DNA from: an uncultured Clostridia bacterium
GTDB taxonomy: Bacteria; Bacillota; Clostridia; Oscillospirales; CAG-272
Assembly (NCBI GenBank): GCA_947304475.1
Contig: CAMZBE010000039.1
Location: 1 to 8,859, forward strand
Reading direction: 5' to 3'
DNA: 8,859 bases
The first letter of the stretch is position 1, and each line of letters opens with the position of its first letter. Positions 1-6,048 of this stretch are shown here, piece after piece. The position numbers were made by a program, and so were the translations under genes. The notes beneath the pieces were generated by a model. The model did not search any database and was not told where the DNA came from. It saw only the letters and a program-made list of their open reading frames with translations.

Positions 1-1
1 C

Positions 2-55
2 CCGAGCGTTGAGTGGCTCTCTCAATTCGGCGTGAAAGAGAGAGTCGGGAAATAA
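2..55 (+). CDS. Possible C-terminal end of an unidentified plus-strand gene (partial)
   Basis: Frame 2 on the plus strand is open from the window edge and reads PSVEWLSQFGVKERVGK followed by a TAA stop. The composition looks protein-like, and it is the only reading at this edge that does so. A short hairpin followed by five T residues (75-90) lies about 20 nt downstream and could end this transcript. If real, this gene converges on the minus-strand trk operon. Seventeen residues are too few to assign a family, and a chance open frame is entirely possible. Confidence 0.25.
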   Translation, partial: PSVEWLSQFGVKERVGK

Positions 56-74
56 GTCGATGAATTGTCAAGTG

Positions 75-90
75 AAGTGCAACACTTTTT
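75..90 (+). terminator. Weak hairpin with T-run, possible terminator of the edge gene
   Basis: AAGTG (75-79) pairs with CACTT (83-87) around a CAA loop and is followed by TTT. The stem is only 5 bp and AT-rich. It is listed only because it follows the possible plus-strand stop codon at 53-55. An alternative pairing of TGCAA with TTGCA in the same stretch competes with it. Confidence 0.15.
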
Positions 91-121
91 GCAATTAGAA
101 AAACGAATTGAAATAAATGGA

Positions 122-152
122 GAGAACCGTCCGCGTTTTGCGGACGGTTCTC
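122..152 (-). terminator. Strong hairpin downstream of trkH, probable trk operon terminator
   Basis: The arms 122-134 and 140-152 form a perfect 13-bp GC-rich stem with a 5-nt loop. On the minus strand the stem is followed by TCCATTTATTTC, a broken U-rich tract. It lies about 100 nt past the trkH stop codon. No T-run follows on the plus strand, so I assign it to the minus strand, although such a strong stem could also slow convergent transcription. The tail is weaker than in a textbook intrinsic terminator. Confidence 0.6.
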
Positions 153-211
153 ATCCTTAATATGCGTTCAACAATGTGGAAAGGCGAAAAAGGTAAAAAT
201 ATCTTGAAATC

Positions 212-233
212 TGAAAAACGCGTTCGTTTTTCA
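212..233 (-). terminator. AT-rich hairpin just after the trkH stop codon
   Basis: TGAAAAACG (212-220) pairs perfectly with CGTTTTTCA (225-233) around a 4-nt loop, a 9-bp stem. It begins about 20 nt past the restored trkH stop at 254-256. It could be a first, weaker terminator or a 3'-end protecting structure ahead of the stronger hairpin at 122-152. The stem is mostly A-T, so its stability alone is not convincing. Confidence 0.35.
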
Positions 234-253
234 ATCTCCGCCTCGTCCGCGCG

Positions 254-1731
254 TCAACCTCTCTGCCACGACTTGCGGCTGAAGAGAACGATGATCGGGA
301 AGATCTCCAGACGTCCCGCCAACATATCCATAATCAGCACGCACTTCGAGAGGATCCCGAACTGCGAGAAGTTGGACGACGGTCCGATCTTGCCGAGCCC
401 GGTCCGATGTTGTTGAAGCAGGAGAGGACGGCGGTTGAGTTCTCGGTGAAGCCGAAGGGACTGCCGAGCATAAAACTGTCGATCGAAACCAGGAAGAAAC
501 TCCCCACCATCAGAAGGATGTAGGCGGCGAAATAGGCGTTGGTGTTGGCGAGGATCTTTTCGGGGACGGGTTTGCCCGAGAGCCGCACGGTCTTGACCTT
601 CTGCGGGTGCATCACTTCGCCGATGTTGCGCTTCATAATCTTGAAGAGCATGATGACGCGCGAGCATTTGAGCCCGCCGCCGGTGCTGCCGGCGCAGGCG
701 CCCACCGCCATCAGGATCAAGAGAATCGCCTGCGAGAAGGCGGGCCAGTCGTTTTCAAAGTTGGCGGTCGAAAAGCCCGTCGTGGTGATGATCGACACGA
801 CCTGGAAGAAGGCGTGACGGATCGAATCGCCAACGCCGTAGACGTTGTTGCGAAGCAGGTTCCAGACGATCAGTCCCGCACTGCCGAACACGGTCAGAAC
901 GTAGAAGCGCAGTTCCTCGTCCTTGAACACCGAGCGCACGCGCCGGAGCAGGATCAGGTAATACATGGAGAAATTGATACCGAAAAGGAACATGAAGACG
1001 GTGCAAACGATCTGGATATAGGGGCTGAACTCCATGATGCTGGTGTCCCTCGTCCCGAAGCCGCCGGTACCGGCGGTGCCGAACGCGGTACAGACCGAGT
1101 CGAAGGGGGACATCCCCCCGCAAAGCAGGAAGATGAAGTTCAGGACGGTCAGCGCGATATAGGTCAGATAGAGCACCGTCGCCGTCTGGCGCATTTTGGG
1201 CACCAGTTTGCCGACCGAAGGTCCGGAACTCTCGGCACGGAGAATGTGAAGCGTATAGCCCTCGTTGCGCCCGCTGACCGGGACCAGAGCGAGCAGGAAG
1301 ACCAGCACGCCCATACCGCCCAACCAGTGGCTGAAACTCCGCCAGTAGAGGATCCCTTTCGGGAGAGAGGACGGGCTCGGCACGATGGTCGAACCGGTGG
1401 TGGTGAAGCCCGAAACCGTCTCGAAGAGCGCGTCGATGAAGTTCGGGATCGCGCCCGAAACGACGAACGGGAGACAGCCGAACAGGCAGAGAGCAAGCCA
1501 ACTGACGCCGACGCAGACCATACCCTCGCGGGCGTAGAAATCGGTACCGGCGCCGCGGGTAAGCAGATAGAGGATCGCCGCTGTGACGCCCGCCGCCGCC
1601 ATCGCGACGAGGAACCCGATCACCGGGCGTCTCTCGCGGCAGAAGAGCGAGATCAGAAGGGCGGGGATCATGGACGCAGTCTCGATCGCGAGGATCATCG
1701 AGATAAAACGCCCGAGCATCTTATAGTTCAT
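254..1731 (-). CDS. trkH: TrkH-type potassium transporter membrane subunit, frameshifted near the C-terminus
   Basis: This is the K+-translocating membrane subunit of a Trk/Ktr system, which works with the cytoplasmic NAD-binding subunit TrkA encoded just upstream. Three of the four selectivity-filter loops are plain in the main frame: SGFTTTGST (about 107-115), AFGTAGTGGFGT (216-227) and ITTTGFST (315-322). The fourth, CFNNIGPG (438-445), is interrupted: after Gly445 the frame runs into unrelated residues and stops at 334. A second frame continues exactly as the family requires, LGKIGPSSNFSQFG and a last membrane helix, ending at TGA 254-256. With one base restored the protein would be about 492 residues, normal for TrkH. 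The start ATG (1729-1731) is 12 nt past the trkA stop and has a GGAGGG site 5 nt upstream, so the two genes are co-transcribed and probably translationally coupled. If the frameshift is genuine the protein lacks part of the pore. If it is a sequencing error the gene is intact. Confidence 0.92.
394..402 (-). other. Apparent one-base deletion (frameshift) in trkH
   Basis: On the minus strand the codons read CCG GGC TCG GCA where the protein family requires P-G-L-G, for example CCG GGC CTC GGC. Adding one C next to position 397 restores the native C-terminus through to position 254. The missing base belongs to a CC pair inside a G/C-rich run, a usual place for both slippage and base-calling errors. 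An 8-bp direct repeat (GGTCCGAT at 381-388 and 401-408) flanks the site, but it simply encodes the two IGP motifs. Confidence 0.85.
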
Positions 1732-1743
1732 ACGCGCCCTCCG

Positions 1744-3105
1744 TCACTCGAAAATGTCGTTGAACCGGAGAAGCACGGTGTCGCCGCTGACCACGATCAC
1801 GACGGTATCGCCGGCGCGGAAGGTCGAATGACCGCCGGGGATAATGACCTCGCTGCCGCGCAGGATCCCGGCGATCAGGACGTTCGGTTTCAGCGACAGG
1901 TTCTTCAGCGGGACGTCGGTGTTCGCCGCGGAGCCGTCGAGGTGGAACTCGATCGCTTCCGCCTGCCCGTCCGCGATATGGTGGACGGCGACGGCGGCGC
2001 CGGTCTGGTTCTGCATGGCGCGGACGTAGCGGACGATGTTGTTACAACTCAGTTTGCGGGGCGAAACGATACTGCCGACCGGAAGGTTCTCGATCATACT
2101 GGTATCTTCCATACGCCCGAGTTTGGTGATGGTCTGCGGGATCCCGCGCCGGTTGGCGTAGAGCGAAACCAGAACGTTCAACTCGTCAAGTCCGGTAAGC
2201 GACACGACCGCGTCGGTGTCGGCGATCCCCTCGCTGTCGAGCAGCGTCTGGCGCGACGCGTCGCCGAGAATGACGTCGGCGCCCGGCAATACTTCCGAGA
2301 GGTAGCGTGCCTGGGCGGGATCGCGCTCGACGACCGAGACCGATACGTGACGGGCAAGCAGCATCTCCGCCAGATAGTAACTGACGGTCCCGCCGCCGAC
2401 CAGCATCACGCGCTTGACTTTGTGCGTCACGATCCCGAGGTTGCGGAGCAGCGTGGACAGGTCGTCCGACGAGGCGGTGACGAAGATCCGGTCGCCCTCC
2501 TTCAGAATAAAATGCCCGCTGTTCGGCGTGTAGGTCACGCCCTCGCGCAAAACCGCGCAGATCAGCGCGCGGCAGTTGATGAGCCCCGGCAGATTGGACA
2601 GGGGCTGATCGCACAGTTTGCTCTGCGCGTCAATCTTGAGTTCGACGATCTCAAGACGCCCGTGCGCGAAGGTGTCGCGCTTCAGAAAGCCCGGGAATTT
2701 CAGAAGACGGTCGATCTCGACGGCGGTCTGCCGCTCGGGATTGAAGGTCATCGAAAGACCGAACCGGTCCCGCATCTCGTAGACCTGCCCCATATATTCG
2801 GGGTTATGGATCCGGGCGATGGTATGCAGTTTTCCGTTCATGGAGTGGGCGGTCAGGCAGGTCAGCAGGTTGAGTTCGTCCGAACCCGTCGAGGTGATGA
2901 GCAGATCGGCGGTGCCGATCCCCGCGTCGCGTAGCGTCTCCATCGAGGCGCAGTTGCCCTGCAGCGTCATCACGTCGTACTTGCCCGCCGTCGCTTCCAG
3001 TACCGCGGCGTCACGGTCGATCAGGATCAGATCGTGTCCCTCGTCCGCAAGTTCCTTGGTCAGCGTCTCGCCTACTTTGCCGTTACCGGCAACCAGGATT
3101 TTCAT
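1744..3105 (-). CDS. trkA: TrkA, NAD-binding regulatory subunit of the Trk potassium transporter
   Basis: This peripheral cytoplasmic protein forms a gating ring on TrkH and controls K+ flux through nucleotide binding. The 453 residues show the full tandem layout of the family: TrkA_N (RCK Rossmann) about 1-125, TrkA_C about 140-222, a second TrkA_N about 231-345, and a second TrkA_C about 370-453. The first Rossmann glycine motif is GNGKVG (7-12) with acidic Asp30 ending the second strand, as expected for NAD binding. The second is GGGTVS (237-242), in which the last glycine is replaced by Ser, with Glu260 at the equivalent acidic position. The length matches E. coli-type TrkA (about 458), not the half-size KtrA. 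The ATG at 3103-3105 has GGGAG about 10 nt upstream and a strong promoter at 3152-3180. trkH follows 12 nt after the stop. Stop and reading frame are intact. Confidence 0.96.
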   Translation of the reverse strand: MKILVAGNGKVGETLTKELADEGHDLILIDRDAAVLEATAGKYDVMTLQGNCASMETLRDAGIGTADLLITSTGSDELNLLTCLTAHSMNGKLHTIARIHNPEYMGQVYEMRDRFGLSMTFNPERQTAVEIDRLLKFPGFLKRDTFAHGRLEIVELKIDAQSKLCDQPLSNLPGLINCRALICAVLREGVTYTPNSGHFILKEGDRIFVTASSDDLSTLLRNLGIVTHKVKRVMLVGGGTVSYYLAEMLLARHVSVSVVERDPAQARYLSEVLPGADVILGDASRQTLLDSEGIADTDAVVSLTGLDELNVLVSLYANRRGIPQTITKLGRMEDTSMIENLPVGSIVSPRKLSCNNIVRYVRAMQNQTGAAVAVHHIADGQAEAIEFHLDGSAANTDVPLKNLSLKPNVLIAGILRGSEVIIPGGHSTFRAGDTVVIVVSGDTVLLRFNDIFE

Positions 3106-3109
3106 TACG

Positions 3110-3145
3110 TCAGTTCTCCCTAACAGAAAAGAGATATTCTTTCAT
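3110..3145 (-). CDS. Possible leaderless 11-residue upstream ORF before trkA
   Basis: An ATG (3143-3145) starts 6 nt after the -10 hexamer, about where transcription should begin, and opens an 11-codon frame, MKEYLFSVREN. The frame ends in TGA at 3110-3112, 4 nt before the trkA ATG. It has no ribosome binding site of its own, so translation would have to be leaderless. The frame runs straight through the trkA Shine-Dalgarno (3116-3120). It could couple or modulate trkA translation, but a frame this short in a 5' leader may well be chance. Confidence 0.2.
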   Translation of the reverse strand: MKEYLFSVREN

Positions 3146-3151
3146 CGTAGC

Positions 3152-3180
3152 ATTATAGCACGCGGCGCGCGAAAAGTCAA
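3152..3180 (-). promoter_or_regulatory. Sigma-A type promoter of the trkAH operon
   Basis: The minus strand reads TTGACT (3175-3180), a 17-bp spacer, then TATAAT (3152-3157). The -10 is perfect and the -35 differs from consensus at one base. The expected start of transcription is near 3145, giving a leader of about 40 nt to the trkA ATG. The spacer is unusually GC-rich (CGCGCGCCGCG). No clear operator palindrome overlaps it, and strong basal expression is the simplest reading. Confidence 0.85.
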
Positions 3181-3215
3181 GTTGAAAGCCGCGACCAAGC
3201 GAAAGAGAAAACGCA

Positions 3216-3238
3216 GGGGCGGGCAAAATGCCCGCCCC
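3216..3238 (-). terminator. Terminator after the EIIC-EAL / GGDEF-remnant transcript
   Basis: GGGGCGGGC (3216-3224) pairs perfectly with GCCCGCCCC (3230-3238) around a 5-nt loop. On the minus strand it is followed by TGCGTTTTCTCTTTC, a U-rich tail. It sits about 30 nt past the GGDEF remnant stop and just upstream of the trkA promoter, so it insulates the trk operon from the c-di-GMP unit. Confidence 0.75.
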
Positions 3239-3267
3239 GTCTTCCCTTTTCCGACGGGAGACGGCTA

Positions 3268-3570
3268 TCAGACGCCGGAAATCTTTTTCGTACTGTGCGC
3301 CCGCATCTTGTCGGAATACATATTCCGGTCGGCGACAAGGAACATGTCTCGGAAGTTGGTGTCCCCGATCTCCTCGGTATAGGCGAGCCCGACGGCGACG
3401 CTGATATTCATTTCCTTCTGCCGCTCGTTGAACCACGTGAGCCGGCGATCCATATCGGCGCGGGTGACGCGCTTGACGATCGCGGCGAATTCGTCGCCCC
3501 CGATGCGGAAACACCGCCGAGGCGCTTCCGTCTTCCGGCAGTCAAACGGTTCATAAGCGGTTTTTCCTTT
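3268..3570 (-). pseudogene. Headless GGDEF (diguanylate cyclase) domain remnant
   Basis: The open frame begins after a TGA at 3571-3573 and contains FRIGGDEFAAIV, with GGDEF encoded at 3487-3501. It continues with a recognisable second half of the domain: ISVAVGLAY and VADRNMYSDKMR, matching the usual SIGIA and ADxALYxAK blocks. It ends in TGA at 3268-3270. The first half of the domain, with the Mg2+-binding Asp and the D-x-x-x-x-x-N-D-x-x-G region, is missing. No ATG, GTG or TTG in frame precedes GGDEF; the first in-frame ATG is 3451-3453, after the motif. An AAAAGGA-preceded ATG (3552-3554) exists but in another frame. It sits about 50 nt after the EIIC-EAL stop in the same transcript, so it is probably the surviving tail of a c-di-GMP synthase that once partnered that protein. 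A short expressed peptide from 3453 cannot be excluded but would not be a cyclase. Confidence 0.75.
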
Positions 3571-3623
3571 TCACGGTTTTTTCTTACGAGGCTGACCTAA
3601 CGGGGGCGGTTGCGATTTTCCCT

Positions 3624-5693
3624 TTAATCTAAGGAAACCGCGGGGGAGTAGAGGTATCCCTGATAACGGTCACAGCCGATTTCGTGCAGGATCTCGCGCT
3701 GTTCGGCGGTCTCGACGAATTCGGCGATGACGGGGAGGGAGAGCGAACGCGAAAGCGTGGTGATCGAAGAGATGATCTCGCGGCAGTTCTGACTGGTATT
3801 CAGTCCGCGGACTAACGAACCGTTGATTTTGATGACGTCGAAGAGGTTATCCTTCAGGTAGTGGAGCGAGGTCTGCCCCATCGAAAAATCGTCGATTGCG
3901 AGCAAGAGTCCCATTTTGCGCAGTTCGTTCAATTGATCGCGCGTCCCTTCCCCGAGATCAAGCGCGGTCTGCTCGGTGACTTCGAGGCAGACGTTCTTTC
4001 CCTTGAAGGGGCTCTGCTCGTTCAGTTTTCTGCAGAACTGGATGAAGCGCGGGGTGGCGATGGTCCCGCCGGTCACGTTGATCGAGAGTTTGACGTCCTC
4101 GCCGAATCTGGCAAGGATCGCGGGGCGGTCGGCGAGCGCCTTTGCGATCACCGCCTCTTCAAAACGGTCGAGCAGGTTCGATTCGGTCGCCAGTTTGATG
4201 ACCAGCGGCGGATAGAGGATCCCGTGGATCGGGTGTTTCCAACGAAGCAGCGCCTCGACGCCGACGCAGTGACCGTCGTAGTGGTACTGCGGCTGATAGT
4301 AGAGCGTCATGTGGCGGGAGAGCCCATCGCGCAGATCGGCGCAGAGCGCCTTCGCCACGTCGCTGTAGACGTTGTCGAGGTCGGTCACGCGCTTGTTCTG
4401 CAGATCCTGCTCGTGCTCGCGGAAGAAGGTCATGAACATCGAGAAATGCTCGCGGCTGTTGCGTTCCGACTCGCGGTCGAGCAGACGCACGAACGGAAAG
4501 TAGATCGCGACGCCGATCAAAACCAAAAACAGTTGCAGAAGCAGTCCCCGGATCCCGCACGCCTTGAAGCCGCCGAGCAGGATCGGCGTCGTCCAGTCGA
4601 CCGTGTTCGCGATATGCGGAACGATTCCGGTATAGACGGCGAGATAGGACACGGAATAGCAGGCGAGCGGCACCGCGAGAAAGGGGATCAGCATGATGGG
4701 GTTGAAAACGATCGGAAGCCCGAAGACCATCAGTTCGTTGACGTTGAAGATCATCGGGAACGCCGCCGTCAGCCCGAGCCGCCGCTGGGCGCGGTTGCGT
4801 GAGAATGCGAGCAGAGCGATGAGCAAGCAGATGGTCGTGCCGCAGCCGCCCATCAAAACGAAGCAGTCGAAGAATTCCTTGCTTAAAATCTCACCGTTCT
4901 CCAACCCGTTCTTGAAGTAGGTGTCCATTACGCCCTCGAGCGCGTCGCTGCCGTGCACGCCGAAAAACCAAAGGATCGAGGACACCAGAACGAAGAAGAA
5001 GCCCTTAAAGAAACCGGGGGTTTCCCCGCCGGGGGAAAAGAGCGCGTTCATCGCGCGGATATAGAGCGCGTGAATGGAACTTGCGTGCGAAACGTACAGA
5101 ATAAGCGTGTTCAGGACGCCGAAAGTCACCGCCACGACCAGAACCGGGAAAAAGGACGCGAGCATTCGGTTGAACTCGCGATCGGCGCCGGGCGAAAAAA
5201 GGTAAGTCCGACGGCGACGGAAGAACCGGTCGGCTTTCAGATAGAGCGCAGACGCGCCCAGCCCGGCGACGATGGCGAGCACCATGGATTTGACGCCGAG
5301 TTGCACGGTGCCGAAGTCGTCGAGAAACGCCCCGGCGAGCAAAAAGAACGCGAGCAGAGAGGCGAAGACGGCGCCGCCGTTGACGGTCTCGGTATCCGCC
5401 TTGGCCTTCATATACGAGCGGCTGATCGAGTAGGTCATAAAGACCGACAGGACGCCGAAGGTCGCACTGTTGACGTAGAGGAAGATCTTGTCGAACACCC
5501 CGCCCGCAAAGGTCTGGATAAAGTTGCGGTAACCGTCAATCGGCAGGAAACGGAGCACCAGAGCGAACGCGCCGATGATCAGTACGGGGATCATGTTCAC
5601 GAGTCCCCCGCGCACGGCGCGCACGAAGGTCAGTTGTTCGACGTTTCTGACAAAGGAAGAAATCTTTTGCGGTTTGTTTTGCGATTTTTGCAT
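3624..5693 (-). CDS. PTS EIIC-like membrane domain fused to an EAL c-di-GMP phosphodiesterase
   Basis: The 689-residue protein has two parts. Residues about 15-400 form a multi-helix PTS EIIC domain of the lactose/cellobiose/chitobiose type. Landmarks are FFGVHGSD (243-250), GGCGTTICL (282-290) and FNVNELMVFGLPIVFNPIML (316-335). His247 and Glu320 fall where this family's sugar-binding His and Glu lie. Residues about 400-460 form a charged linker, followed by the EAL domain (about 460-689). Its catalytic set appears complete: Glu480 of EAL, Asn539 (SINV), Glu571 (LEVTE), Asp601-Asp602 (AIDDFS), Lys622 (IKIN), Glu658 and Glu661 (AEFVET) and Gln678 (QGY). It should hydrolyse c-di-GMP to pGpG at the inner membrane. 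Departures from consensus are IKIN for IKID, SMGQTSL for GTGYSSL, and a short end after QGY. No EIIA or EIIB domain is present, so the EIIC part is more likely a sugar sensor or a transporter borrowing other PTS parts. The start ATG has AAGGA 7 nt upstream and its own promoter at 5738-5766. Confidence 0.92.
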   Translation of the reverse strand: MQKSQNKPQKISSFVRNVEQLTFVRAVRGGLVNMIPVLIIGAFALVLRFLPIDGYRNFIQTFAGGVFDKIFLYVNSATFGVLSVFMTYSISRSYMKAKADTETVNGGAVFASLLAFFLLAGAFLDDFGTVQLGVKSMVLAIVAGLGASALYLKADRFFRRRRTYLFSPGADREFNRMLASFFPVLVVAVTFGVLNTLILYVSHASSIHALYIRAMNALFSPGGETPGFFKGFFFVLVSSILWFFGVHGSDALEGVMDTYFKNGLENGEILSKEFFDCFVLMGGCGTTICLLIALLAFSRNRAQRRLGLTAAFPMIFNVNELMVFGLPIVFNPIMLIPFLAVPLACYSVSYLAVYTGIVPHIANTVDWTTPILLGGFKACGIRGLLLQLFLVLIGVAIYFPFVRLLDRESERNSREHFSMFMTFFREHEQDLQNKRVTDLDNVYSDVAKALCADLRDGLSRHMTLYYQPQYHYDGHCVGVEALLRWKHPIHGILYPPLVIKLATESNLLDRFEEAVIAKALADRPAILARFGEDVKLSINVTGGTIATPRFIQFCRKLNEQSPFKGKNVCLEVTEQTALDLGEGTRDQLNELRKMGLLLAIDDFSMGQTSLHYLKDNLFDVIKINGSLVRGLNTSQNCREIISSITTLSRSLSLPVIAEFVETAEQREILHEIGCDRYQGYLYSPAVSLD

Positions 5694-5737
5694 TGTGTTG
5701 TCCTTCTTAAAAAAGACTTTTCCATTTTAATAAGAAT

Positions 5738-5766
5738 ACTATATCACTTTTCGCAAAAAATGTCAA
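5738..5766 (-). promoter_or_regulatory. Sigma-A type promoter of the EIIC-EAL gene
   Basis: The minus strand reads TTGACA (5761-5766), a 17-bp spacer, then TATAGT (5738-5743). The -35 is perfect and the -10 differs at one base. The leader to the ATG at 5693 is about 40 nt, A/T-rich, with AAGAAGGA (5701-5708) as ribosome binding site. An odd palindrome AAAAGACTTTT (5711-5721) lies in the leader and could bind a regulator, but it is too simple to claim. No cre-like catabolite site is obvious. Confidence 0.85.
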
Positions 5767-5796
5767 GAAACCGACCGTAATTATCGGAGAAAACGG

Positions 5797-5823
5797 ACAA
5801 GACGCCGCAAAACGGCGTCTTGT
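5797..5823 (-). terminator. Terminator of the feo operon
   Basis: ACAAGACGCCG (5797-5807) pairs perfectly with CGGCGTCTTGT (5813-5823), an 11-bp stem with a 5-nt loop. The minus strand continues TCCGTTTTCTCC. It lies about 30 nt past the stop of the Cys-rich small protein and about 30 nt upstream of the EIIC-EAL -35 box, so it separates the two units. Confidence 0.7.
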
Positions 5824-5832
5824 ATTTCGTGT

Positions 5833-5851
5833 CGTCGGCAGACTGCCGACG
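5833..5851 (-). terminator. Second short hairpin directly after the Cys-rich protein stop
   Basis: CGTCGGCA (5833-5840) pairs perfectly with TGCCGACG (5844-5851) around a 3-nt loop. It begins only 2 nt past the stop codon. No U-tract follows it, so by itself it is not a classical terminator. Paired with the hairpin at 5797-5823 it gives a tandem structure that may protect the 3' end or reinforce termination. Confidence 0.4.
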
Positions 5852-5853
5852 GT

Positions 5854-6024
5854 TTACTTTTTGTGGCAGGCGCCGCTCATCGGACAGTGCCCGCAGTTGC
5901 ACCCGCAGGAGGACTTCCCCGTTTTCCTGCCGTGCAGGATCGCGAAGACGCTCCCCGCCACGACGGCGAGCAGGATCACGACGATCAGAAGCGTCGGCCA
6001 GTTGGACGACAACCACGAAAACAC
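5854..6024 (-). CDS. FeoB-associated Cys-rich small membrane protein (GTG start)
   Basis: A 56-residue protein starts at GTG (6022-6024), 24 nt past the feoB stop, with a GGGGG ribosome binding site (6033-6037) 8 nt upstream. It has one membrane helix, WPTLLIVVILLAVVAGSVFA (9-28), a short basic stretch (HGRKTGK), and a cysteine-rich tail, CGCNCGHCPMSGACHKK (40-56), with Cys at 40, 42, 44, 47 and 53. A single N-terminal helix, a C-x-C-x-C-x-x-C tail and placement right after feoB match the family annotated as FeoB-associated Cys-rich membrane proteins (Pfam PF12669, from memory). It probably sits beside FeoB with the cysteines on the cytoplasmic side and may bind Fe(II) or tune transport. The biochemical role of the family is not well established. 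The GTG start and small size make it easy to miss, and a longer overlapping frame covers it, but that frame lacks these features. Confidence 0.9.
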   Translation of the reverse strand: MFSWLSSNWPTLLIVVILLAVVAGSVFAILHGRKTGKSSCGCNCGHCPMSGACHKK

Positions 6025-6048
6025 GGTGGATTCCCCCTTTCGGTTTCG

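Noticed and set aside
381..408. 8-bp direct repeat GGTCCGAT flanking the trkH frameshift as a mobile-element scar
   Set aside because: The two copies encode the two IGP motifs of the conserved protein, and nothing is inserted between them.
607..2934. A 775-codon open frame on the plus strand opposite trkH and trkA
   Set aside because: It is antisense to two clear genes, very rich in Asp, Glu, Arg, His and Gln with no domain features, and arises from GC-rich third positions on the opposite strand.
3268..5693. EIIC-EAL and the GGDEF remnant as one frameshifted protein
   Set aside because: The EAL domain already reaches its normal end (QGY plus a short tail) before its TAA. Stops occur in the gap, and half a GGDEF domain is missing, so a single indel cannot join them.
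3861..5780. Further long plus-strand frames (3861-4802, 4953-5780) opposite the EIIC-EAL gene
   Set aside because: They are low-complexity charged shadows of the minus-strand coding sequence, without ribosome binding sites or recognisable motifs.
5744..6016. A 90-codon ATG-started minus-strand frame after feoB
   Set aside because: Its product is Arg-rich without features, while the overlapping GTG-started frame gives a membrane helix and a Cys-rich tail typical of a FeoB partner.
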